NCBI GenBank assembly: GCA_009733775.1
Contig: WOGZ01000533.1
Span: 1 to 16,614, forward strand
Direction: 5' to 3'
Length of the DNA stretch: 16,614 nucleotides
Source of the DNA: Alectoria sarmentosa
Lineage: Eukaryota > Ascomycota > Lecanoromycetes > Lecanorales > Parmeliaceae
In this document: in pieces, positions 9,781-16,614 of the stretch
Position numbering within the stretch: the first letter of the stretch is position 1
How the letters are laid out: each line of letters opens with the position of its first letter
Made by a program: the position numbers and the translations under genes
The notes under the pieces: model-generated
Seen by the model: the letters and a program-made list of their open reading frames with translations, nothing else
The model's database searches: none
What the model was told of the DNA's origin: nothing

Positions 9781-10098
9781 ACGCAAATCGATATCATTTA
9801 TTCGAGCATTAATGTCTTAAGTGTCAAGCGCAAACGCATCGAAGAAGCGTCATTTAACGCCTTCGTTTCAGAGAAAAATGATTATCTTAACGTCAATATA
9901 ACGTATATTTCAGAGAAAAACGATTATTTTTATGTTTATATAACATTTTTGAACGAATTGAACGATTAAAATCATTCGAATTTCATTTTGAATGATTTCA
10001 AAATTTTAAGTGCAGTCAATCAAGCAAATCAAAACAAGAATTTTATTAATTTAATAATAAACCCGAATTTGAATAAACATTTATCGTCCGTTAACTTT

Positions 10099-10600
10099 AT
10101 AAATCTCGATATTTGAGTTGTGATAAATTTTAATTGCATTCATTATTCCTTTGCCGATTATTCAATATTCATCATTTACATTAAGGTTTAATCTTAATTT
10201 ATTAAAGATATTGAAGGCGTTAAAGTTCAACCTCTTATTTGCGATATTATTAATTTTGATTATAATGTTAATGATAAACGCGTTATTTTAATGATTTTCA
10301 ATGTTTTATATATGTTCGATATAAGCGTCAATCTTTTGTCGATTAAAAAGCTTTTAAATGTTGATATTGAAATCGCTTTTTATAAGAAAGGTTATACTTT
10401 AACTCAGAATAATATCATGTTAATCGATACGCGAAACCGCGATTTATTTTTTTTAAACCTTTAAAAAGATAATAATTCTTTAATCGTTTATAATGTTTCT
10501 TCAAATTCGATTCATCAATTATAATATGTTCGTATAAGTCATTTAAATCAATAAAACCTCAATAAGTTTTTCAATATTGTCATAAAAATGAATTTTTTTA
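10099..10600 (+). pseudogene. E2 protease and pre-integrase region
   Basis: The aspartic protease motif, normally W..DSG, reads stop-VVINFNCIH, with a TGA for Trp at 10114 and Asn (AAT) for the catalytic Asp at 10126-10128. It is followed by VLYMFDISVNLLSIKKLL (about 10303-10356), the conserved VLYVP...NLLS block. The pre-integrase segment then leads into the integrase zinc site. This enzyme would cut the polyprotein; the active-site change alone would kill it. Confidence 0.88.
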
Positions 10601-11706
10601 AAAACATCGTCGAGAAATATATTTACGAATGTTATGTGATGGGTCGCCAAAAGACGACATTTTATAATAATTCCACAGCGCCTGATACCCTATCAAGCGA
10701 ATTTGTTTATAACGATCTTATTGAGCCTTTAACTTTCATTGATTTCAACGATTATAAATACTTTATAATGTTCAAAGATGATTTTATTTGTTATTTTAAA
10801 ATCTATTGTATTTATTATAAAAGCGAGACCTTCGTTATGTTTTTGCGTTTCAAGGTTTATTTGAAATCCCGCGGTTATCGAATCAATCGCATTCGTTTCG
10901 ATAATGAAGACGAGTATATTAATAAGGCCTTTCTTAAATATCTCATTTAAATGAGTATTAAATAAAAGTTCATTATCGTAAACAATCTCGAAATGAATAA
11001 AGTCGCCGAGCGATTTGATTAAATTTTGATGAATAAGGTTCATTTGATTTTATTAAATTTTAATTTTAACAAATTCTTTTGATTTGAAATAGTGGTTACA
11101 ATCAATTATTTAACGATGCGTTCTCTTAACATCAAGATCATCGTTATATCTTTCGAAGTTTTTTATTATCGCAAGTTTATTTTTTTCCATTTGCGTATTA
11201 TTGATTTTATCGCTTACGCCTTAAAATGTATTTAAAAAAAGTTTATAAATAAGAGTGAGAAATGTATTCTTTTAAATTATGAAAGCGAATTCATTTTTCG
11301 TTTTTACAATTTAATCAAAAAGAAGGTTATTCGCGTTAACGATATGCATTTTATCGAGAAACGTTCTCATTTCGTGAACTTCGAAAAAAAAATTAAAATT
11401 CACGAGTCTTTAAATAAACGTCAACGTCTTTTTATATCAACATTCGCTATGAGAAAGACATTGAATAAACAACGTATTATTATATTATCAGATGCTAAAC
11501 TTATGATTTCGATTAAATCGTCAAATCGATTATCGTCAGCGGATATTTCATCGTTAATCGTTAATTTCCCTCAAAGATCTCATTTTGTTATTATTATAAT
11601 GCGTATATTTATGATATTTATCAAATCTATTGCATCAATTATCAAATTTATCGCCGCTTTCCCTTCGACGATGTTTTCGAAATTTATTAAAATGAGAATT
11701 GTGTGA
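10601..11706 (+). pseudogene. E2 integrase, catalytic triad still present
   Basis: The zinc site ends at YECYVMGRQ, with both Cys codons changed to Tyr (10624-10626, 10633-10635). The rve core keeps the first Asp in YNDLIEP (10714-10716), then FKDDF and KSETF, the second Asp in RFDNEDEY (10900-10902), and Glu in KVAERF (11008-11010), exactly 35 residues between the last two, as in the DD35E triad. Stops lie at 10948 and 10963. The C-terminal copia block FINKSEKCILLNYE leads to HFIEKR (about 11242-11361), then a poorly conserved Ser/Ile-rich linker runs to about 11706. The intact enzyme would insert the DNA copy with a 5-bp stagger. Confidence 0.92.
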
Positions 11707-11904
11707 AAACATTTTGAATATAAGATTATTTAAAAGATATTTGATAATCATAAAAATCTCATTATCTCGAATTTTCGTGATTTATCATTTAATTTTCTAA
11801 TGAAAGCTTTCGTTATCTTTGCCCTTCTTGCGAATCATATTAATAAGTTTAACATCTTCGAATTTACAATTTACGAATAAACGATTTTTAACAATTTAAC
11901 TTAT

Positions 11905-12648
11905 ATGAATTAAAAGATTAACATGCGAGATGAATATAAGTCTCTCATAAACAATAACATTTGATATCTTATTCAGGCGCCTTTAAAAACTCATATTTTT
12001 CGAGGTCATTGAATTTATATCGTGAAACGAGATCTCGAAAAAGAAATCACTCGTTATAAGACACGTTAAGTTATTCGAGAATTCGAATAATAAAAGAATC
12101 GTGATTATTATAACACTTTCGCGTTAATGATGAAATTTATAAATTATAAAACGATCTTTGCGTTTGCGACGATTATAAATTAAGATATAAAACAAATAAA
12201 CGTCAAAATCGTTTTCTTTTATAACGATATTCAAAAAAACATTTATGTTTAATAATTTAATAATTTTAACAAAAATAATATTAAGATTTGTAAATTAAAT
12301 AAGATTCTTTATAATTTGAAGCAGTCTTTTAAGATCTAATATCAACATTTTTCGATCTATATAAAGAAACTCGGTCTCAATTTCATCGAATCGAACGATA
12401 ATGTGTTTATAAACCTCAAAAAAAAAATTATTATGACGTTTTACGTCGATGATATTTTGATTATAAATCGTAATAAAGTCGTTATCAAACGAATCAAAGA
12501 TGCCCTAAACGTCAAATTTCATATGTCAGATTTAAGATTATATGTTTTTTATTTGGGCATAATCGTCAAAAGGAATCGTTATAATGATATTATCCGTTTA
12601 AAACAAAAAGCGTATATCACACGCTTTTTCAATCACTTCAAGTGTTAA
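11905..12648 (+). pseudogene. E2 reverse transcriptase, YVDD retained
   Basis: In order: MRDEYKSL, a TGA at the conserved Trp (12010), IVKRDLEKEITRYKTR, NTFALMMKF, KQINVKIVFFYND (the first catalytic Asp is Asn), LYNLKQSFKI, then the intact YVDD at 12442-12453 and KFHMSDLRLYVFYLGI. These are the standard RVT_2 copia blocks with the usual spacing. RT would copy element RNA into DNA. The first-Asp loss and stops inactivate it. Confidence 0.95.
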
Positions 12649-13431
12649 AATCTCATCTCTATCAATACATCACTCGAAATTAATCGCAAATTAACGCCCG
12701 TCGAAGAGGGGTATGTGACCCTCAAAAAGCTTCATAAAAAGTATCAATTCGTTATGAGCTCTTTCATATATGTTATGCTGAAAACTTATCTCGATATCGT
12801 CTATATTATTTCTTTGATTAATCGATATTCAATTAACTTTATTTCAACGCATTGAAATGCGATTATTCGAATTTTTCGATATTTTAAAAACATAATATAT
12901 TACGAATTCGTGTATAAAGGTTCTTTGAAGAATTTATTCGATTATATTAATTTTGATTAAATTGAGAACTTAACCCGAAGGTTCACCTTCGATTATTTAT
13001 TCAATTTAAATAATAATGTTATTAATTGATCAAGCAAACGTCAAGTCATTATGGTATTGTTTATTTATGAGATAAAATATATTAATCAAATGTAAGTTAT
13101 TAAGAAAATTATCTGATTAAAGAATTTTTTTAATCAACTTTTACGACTTAATGATTCGAACTTTAAGGTTATTATGATTTTTGAAGATAATCAAAACGCA
13201 ATCGTTTTCGCAAAGAACGCTCAGTTTCATGCTCGCATCAAACACATTAATATCGCTCATCACTTTGTGCGCGAAAAAGTTAATGATGATATTATAAATG
13301 TTTAATATGTTTTCATTAACAAACAGATGGTTGATGGTTTTATCAAGGTTTTATGTCTTGATAAGTTTGTTATTTTTCGAAATGTTTTTGAGGTGAAAAC
13401 AACCTCACATCATTCATTTAAGGTTATTTAA
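12649..13431 (+). pseudogene. E2 connection and RNase H domain
   Basis: The connection reads MLKTYLDIVYIISLINRYS, like the family's TRPDIAYAV..ISRY. RNase H shows NFD-stop in place of DADW (first Asp lost), a TGA for Trp before SSKRQ at 13027, YEIKY for the EAEY block, EDNQNAIVFAKN (Asp kept), and RIKHINIAHHFVREKV (Asp to Asn). The copia C-terminal QMVDGFIK block follows at about 13324. The domain would degrade the RNA strand during reverse transcription. Confidence 0.93.
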
Positions 13432-13823
13432 ATCGTTATTTTAGGGAAAACGTTTGAGACGTTTAAGCCGTTTAAATCGTTATTATTATTTAACGCCCTT
13501 AACTTTAAGAGAGCGATTTTATTAATCTTCACATTTTGAATAATCGATCGAATGATTAATCAAGATCGAAATTACTCGTAAAATCTCAATATCAATCTTG
13601 ACGTGTCAAAACTTCGTTATATTATCATCATATTAGAAATTAATTTATCGCTATTGTAATTATAATCACAATTTTTGCGAGCATTTCTTCGAAAGATTTA
13701 TTTTTATATTCGATTTAAATTTAAGATCAGCGCCGTCACTCAAAAAGATCTTTATCGTCATTTTTCGTTAAATATCTTAAATATTCTTATCAAGACCATT
13801 ATATAGATTTTTTGAAATTATTA

Positions 13824-13884
13824 TGCTCATGTCTTTAAAATCACCATGTTCATGCCCTTAAAATCACCGTATTTATGCTCTTAG
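13824..13884 (+). repeat. 23-bp tandem repeat, about 2.6 copies
   Basis: Units start at 13824, 13847 and 13870 with core TGYTCATGYCYTTAAAATCACC. It lies near the place where E3 carries its larger 43-bp minisatellite, so the two may have a common origin, but the units are not clearly alignable. Confidence 0.85.
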
Positions 13885-14218
13885 GCGTTATTGTCGTCAT
13901 TAACATCATAAATATCGTCGTTATACACCTTTCGCATACACGTTATCAATTATTATTATCAAGCATTAATATTTTAAAACGACTCTCACGAACCTTATAA
14001 TCGATCGCATATATGCATATATATATGCAATTCGAAATATTTCGTTTAATCGAAAAATAAACCCTCACATATATTCACCGATCATGTGTTGATCGATTTT
14101 TGATGTGCATCAGATGAACTGAAAATAAATTTGTCAGAAAACGATTTTTCGTCAAAAAATGAAATTTTTTCTATGTGACATCGTGACGAATATGTTTAAA
14201 AAGACATAATCGTTTTCA

Positions 14219-14510
14219 GATTTTCGATTTTCATTCTTTTTACTCGGCTTTGAACATCGCGAGTTTCGAATCTCGTTTTTTGAAATTCGAATGTTTATGA
14301 AAAGGGGGGAAATGGTGCATAGGGAATAAAGATGGTTTATGAGATAAGAATGGTCCATGAAAGGAGTGATCACATCCTTTTTCGGATTTTCATTATTCCT
14401 ACCCGATTTTGAACATCGCGAGTTTCGAATCTCATGTTTAAAATTCGGATTTTTATCGGGCGTATAAGAGGTAGGGGAGATGTATAAAGATGATTTCATA
14501 TTAATTATTT
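14219..14510 (+). repeat. 159-bp tandem duplication with G-rich tracts
   Basis: GAACATCGCGAGTTTCGAAT occurs at 14252 and 14411, 159 bp apart, within longer similar units. Each unit has a T-rich start, then this block, then a G/A-rich tail (AAAGGGGGGAAATGG from 14301; AGAGGTAGGGGAGATG from 14467) and an ATAAAGATGRTTT motif. Copies have both transitions and transversions, so the duplication is not very recent. Confidence 0.85.
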
Positions 14511-14588
14511 GACGCTAAACTCATTATAATTACCCGACGCTCGATTTATCTTATTTACTCGATATTCGATTTTTCTAAAAATATACGT

Positions 14589-14599
14589 GCGAAGAGAAA
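14589..14599 (+). other. E2 polypurine tract
   Basis: GCGAAGAGAAA directly abuts the TG of the right LTR. This is the expected place and composition for the plus-strand primer of an LTR element. Confidence 0.75.
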
Positions 14600-14712
14600 T
14601 GTCGAAATTCAGGTTATGTGATTCGAGCGCATGCGCTCGTAGCATAGGTCGCACTTTTCTTTATAGCACTTTTAAAGTAATACAACTAAGTGTTCTACAT
14701 CATATTTCCACA
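14600..14712 (+). repeat. E2 right LTR (113 bp)
   Basis: It starts TGTCGAAATTCAGG and ends ATTTCCACA, followed by the duplication ATAAG. It carries a perfect 16-bp palindrome CGAGCGCATGCGCTCG (14624-14639). It is equal in length to the left LTR and differs only by transitions. Confidence 0.96.
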
Positions 14713-14717
14713 ATAAG
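14713..14717 (+). repeat. Target-site duplication of E2, right copy (ATAAG)
   Basis: It matches 7544-7548. Confidence 0.95.
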
Positions 14718-15330
14718 CGTTAATTATATATTTAATATTAATATAATTATTATTAATTACGTAAAGACGTAAAACGATGCAAGTGAGATTATGTGTTAAT
14801 TTTTACGTTTTAAATTTAATAATATCGTGATTATTGTTATCGTTATTGTTATTAAATAATAAAATTCAAAATCGATACTTGTTTTTCGATTTAGTTTATT
14901 TTTATAAATTAAAAATCTTGAAAACGTTTTTTATAATTCGTTTTTAAGTTATATAATTTATTAAATCGATTAATTTAATTATCTTTCTTAAAATATCAAT
15001 GAGTTTTAACGTTAAAGATTCGAATATAATAATAATAATAAATGTAATAATGAAAAACTTGATATAAAAAAAACGAAATTAATAATGACTTTAAAGTTTG
15101 AGTATTTTTTAAATAAAATAAAGAAAATAAAGCGAATAAACGTGCTTTAAAACTTGTATTTATTTTATTTAAATAATTGATATAAATTATATGTATATTT
15201 GTGATCGTAAAAAATGATTCTTTTAAGTCTTATATTGATAATTAACTTTTCAACGTATCGAGGCGAAAAAATTTCGCGATTTATATTAATTTAAGTGAAA
15301 GATGCTCGTTTTTAATTTGAACAATAAATT

Positions 15331-15600
15331 TAAACGACGATTAATAAATTTAACACATTATTAATTAATTATTTTAATAAATTTGAATTTAAACGACGAT
15401 CGATAAATTTAATTTATCATTAATTAATTTGTTTTTAATGAATTTTGAAGTTAATAACTTTTAAAAGAATTATTTATTTCGATTTGAATAAGAGATTTAA
15501 CGACGATTAATATGATTTTGATATATTATTAATTAATTATTTTAATAAATCTTGAAGTTGATTGCTTTCAACGATTGAAACGTATTTATTAATTAATTTT
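15331..15600. repeat. Degenerate tandem repeat in the E3 leader, unit about 107 bp
   Basis: TTTAACGACGAT or TTTAAACGACGAT recurs with CGACGA at 15335, 15394 and 15501, followed by TTAATTAATTATTTTAATAAAT or a variant and TTTGAAGTTGAT or a variant. Spacings are 59 and 107 bp, as if the first copy had lost about 48 bp. Confidence 0.7.
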
Positions 15601-16020
15601 TAATCGAATAAATACGTCGTATAATGAGAATGTGTATTAATTAAATATAATTTTAAAAGTTTAAAAACTATCTTTTTCAATTAACGTGACGTTTTTATTA
15701 ATTAAAATATATAATTTAATTTTCACGATTACGTCGTTGATAAATTTAACGTTTTTAACGAAAATTGAAATTCGTTTAAAATCAACATTTAAACGTGCTT
15801 TAAATCGAGGCTTCGAGATGATATTATCTCATCAATGTGATAATAAATCGAATGTTTTTTAACGCTTTAAGACTTTTGCGATGTTTTATAACAATATATT
15901 CGCATAAAGTGTTTTTATAAAATAAAGATAAAGTTTCGTGATTTAAAATGATTTATAAATTAATATATATAAAACATATTAATAAAATAAGTGTTAAGTT
16001 ATTGAACGAAGTTTGATCGA

Positions 16021-16034
16021 TCGAGTTTATAATT
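16021..16034 (-). other. E3 primer-binding site (initiator tRNA-Met, internal)
   Basis: The minus strand reads AATTATAAACTCGA directly after the LTR end TTTTAATA. It is the same block as in E1 and E2. It fixes the strand of E3 and the inner edge of its 5' LTR. Confidence 0.82.
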
Positions 16035-16152
16035 TATTAAAAGTAAATAATAAATTATTTGATTAAGATGCTATATAAAATATGAAATTTATTAAATTTA
16101 TATTCGACGATAGTCGAGTAAAGAAAGTGAAACGAACTTAATCATTTCAACA
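16035..16152 (-). repeat. E3 5' LTR (118 bp)
   Basis: On the minus strand it starts TGTTGAAATGATTAAG and ends TTTTAATA (likely from AACA). It is defined by the TG start, by the adjacent primer site, and by the exact end of the inverted-repeat homology at 16153. Its length is close to the 113-bp LTR of E2, but the sequences agree only at the first bases. No partner LTR was found in the window, so the call lacks the usual paired check. Confidence 0.75.
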
Positions 16153-16614
16153 TTTTTATAACGTGTTTATATTTTCGATGTTTATTTTTATATTAATTTT
16201 TCGTTATTTTATTATTATTATTTTATATTATATTATTAATACGTTTATAATATCGTCGTTTTCGATGTTAATAATATCAACGTATATAATTTTTATATCG
16301 TTTAAATTCTCGACGCTCGCATTTTAAAAATTAACGTTTTAAATATTTATATCTTCGACGTCTTTAACGTTTACGACGCTTTTAATTTTCGATGTTTATA
16401 TTTTTAAAATTATTGTTTTCGATTTTCATTTTTTGATGCTCACATTACGATATTTAAATTTATAAATAAATAATTTTGATAATTATTTCTCGATGTCTTC
16501 TTTCGATGTTTATGTTTTAAAGTTAATATTTTCGATATTTATCTTTCGATATTTATACTTTAAAGTCGATATTCTCGATATTTATCTTTCGATATTTATA
16601 TTTTAAAATCGATA
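16153..16614 (+). mobile_element. E5 fragment: right arm of the inverted repeat, target of E3
   Basis: This is the reverse complement of 240-704, differing mostly by transitions. Because the left copy lies in the 3' region of a minus-strand copia element, this one is probably the 3' region of a related plus-strand element. It is cut at its left edge by the E3 LTR and runs off the window. It has no coding sequence. Confidence 0.7.
16482..16614. repeat. 43-bp minisatellite, about three copies, runs off the window
   Basis: Anchors at 16524, 16567 and 16610 are 43 bp apart. Units read CGATATTTATCTTTCGAT, then a TTTAAAGT-like link. It is the inverse of the array at 158-372, with fewer copies inside the window. 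Confidence 0.87.

Larger units (their letters stand above)
8941..13431 (+). pseudogene. E2 gag-pol polyprotein, one frame with many stops
   Basis: All recognisable domains lie in a single frame (codons starting at positions 1 mod 3): gag, zinc-knuckle relic, protease, pre-integrase, integrase, RT and RNase H, ending at a stop at 13429-13431. I found no frameshift across about 4.5 kb. Damage is almost wholly nonsense and missense of the RIP type: conserved Trp codons have become TGA (before protease at 10114, in RT at 12010, in RNase H at 13027), Gln codons TAA, Asp Asn, and Cys Tyr. An intact copy would give a capsid protein plus the enzymes for reverse transcription and integration in one polyprotein. 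The 5' limit is uncertain, perhaps ATG 8797. Confidence 0.93.
13432..14599 (+). other. E2 3' untranslated region with repeats
   Basis: About 1.17 kb between the end of pol and the right LTR, with no recognised gene. It contains a 23-bp tandem repeat (13824-13884), an AT palindrome (GCATATATGC...ATATGC, 14007-14028), a stretch shared with the left end of the window (14064-14171), a 159-bp duplication and the polypurine tract. A minus-strand open frame across the duplication is not supported as a gene. Confidence 0.75.
7549..14712 (+). mobile_element. E2: full-length Ty1/copia retrotransposon, RIP-inactivated
   Basis: A 7,164-bp element with 113-bp LTRs, a 5-bp target duplication, primer site, leader, a single gag-pol frame in copia order (gag, protease, integrase, RT, RNase H), a 1.17-kb 3' region and a polypurine tract next to the right LTR. 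Integrase lying before RT places it in Ty1/copia, not Ty3. It inserted into the gag region of the minus-strand E3. It keeps more CpA and more GC than its surroundings, so it is probably less heavily mutated and younger than E3. Stop codons and changed catalytic residues make it non-autonomous now. Confidence 0.97.
14718..16034 (-). other. E3 5' leader and probable start of gag
   Basis: On the minus strand this lies between the E3 primer site and the point where E2 inserted. By comparison with E2, whose leader is about 1.2 kb, the lower-coordinate part should hold the start of gag, but no convincing gag motif can be read. It contains a degenerate tandem repeat (15331-15600). Nothing else is seen. 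Confidence 0.6.
1..16152 (-). mobile_element. E3: old minus-strand Ty1/copia retrotransposon, split by two later insertions
   Basis: On the minus strand the order is LTR (16035-16152), primer site, leader, gag, protease, integrase, RT and RNase H, which is the Ty1/copia order. The element is interrupted by E2 (7549-14712, duplication ATAAG) and E1 (2793-4585, duplication ATAAA). About 7.2 kb of its own sequence is in the window. No second LTR was found. Positions 1-108 match, in inverse, a part of E2 that lies about 430 bp before its 3' LTR, so the 3' LTR of E3 should be left of the window. It is the most decayed of the three elements, with stops, many Asp-to-Asn and Cys-to-Tyr changes, and an apparent frameshift between gag and protease. 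The domain order and nesting are well supported. The left boundary is inferred. Confidence 0.85.

Noticed and set aside
11344..11706. Stand-alone small gene starting at an ATG
   Set aside because: It is in frame with E2 integrase upstream and matches its C-terminal end and linker, so it is a piece of the polyprotein.
14152..14499. 115-residue minus-strand open frame with an internally repeated peptide
   Set aside because: The peptide repeat only mirrors the 159-bp DNA duplication in the E2 3' region, antisense to the element; no recognisable domain.
14587..14772. Short plus-strand open frame
   Set aside because: It straddles the right LTR and flank of E2, so it is chance.
240..16614. Inverted arms as terminal inverted repeats of one giant DNA transposon
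   Set aside because: No transposase was seen, the arms contain a minisatellite, and one arm ends exactly at a copia LTR; nested insertion explains it.
1..16614. Mitochondrial or other organelle DNA because of the AT richness
   Set aside because: There are no organelle genes; abundant CpG with RIP-type changes and LTR elements points to a nuclear repeat block.
1..16614. tRNA, rRNA or host protein genes
   Set aside because: None could be recognised on either strand; the only tRNA-related sequences are the three primer-binding sites.

Overview
The window is a graveyard of nested Ty1/copia (Pseudoviridae-type) LTR retrotransposons in an AT-rich block, with no intact gene. The base pattern is that of repeat-induced point mutation (RIP): CpG is kept, C-to-T and G-to-A changes dominate on both strands, and Trp and Gln codons have become stops. 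Two LTR pairs differ by transitions only. This points to a filamentous ascomycete (Pezizomycotina) with AT-rich repeat blocks. The species cannot be told. All alignments and counts below were done by eye.

Layout, oldest to youngest. (1) The right margin (16153-16614) is a fragment of an old element, called E5 here, with a 43-bp ATCGA-rich minisatellite. (2) A minus-strand copia element, E3, inserted into E5. Its 5' LTR is 16035-16152, its tRNA primer site 16021-16034, and its leader and early gag 14718-16034. Its gag, protease, integrase and early RT lie in 4586-7548, late RT and RNase H in about 1690-2792, and a long 3' untranslated region in 1-1689. Its 3' LTR appears to lie left of the window. 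(3) A 1,793-bp non-coding miniature LTR element, E1 (2793-4585), sits in the RT domain of E3 just after the YVDD-equivalent motif, with target duplication ATAAA. (4) A full-length plus-strand copia element, E2 (7549-14712), sits in the gag region of E3, with target duplication ATAAG. Removing E1 and one target copy rejoins the E3 pol frame, which supports both the boundaries and the nesting. The order of E1 relative to E2 is not known.

E2 has 113-bp LTRs, a long leader, one gag-pol reading frame (about 8941-13431) with many stops but no frameshift seen, a 3' region with tandem repeats, and a polypurine tract. E1 has 171-bp LTRs and three tandem-repeat arrays (44, 190 and 129 bp) in place of coding sequence. 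E1, E2 and E3 have different LTRs but share the same primer-binding site, complementary to the anticodon region of initiator tRNA-Met, the half-tRNA priming known in copia-type elements. E1 was therefore probably mobilised by proteins of an autonomous relative. No cellular gene, tRNA, rRNA or CRISPR array was seen.
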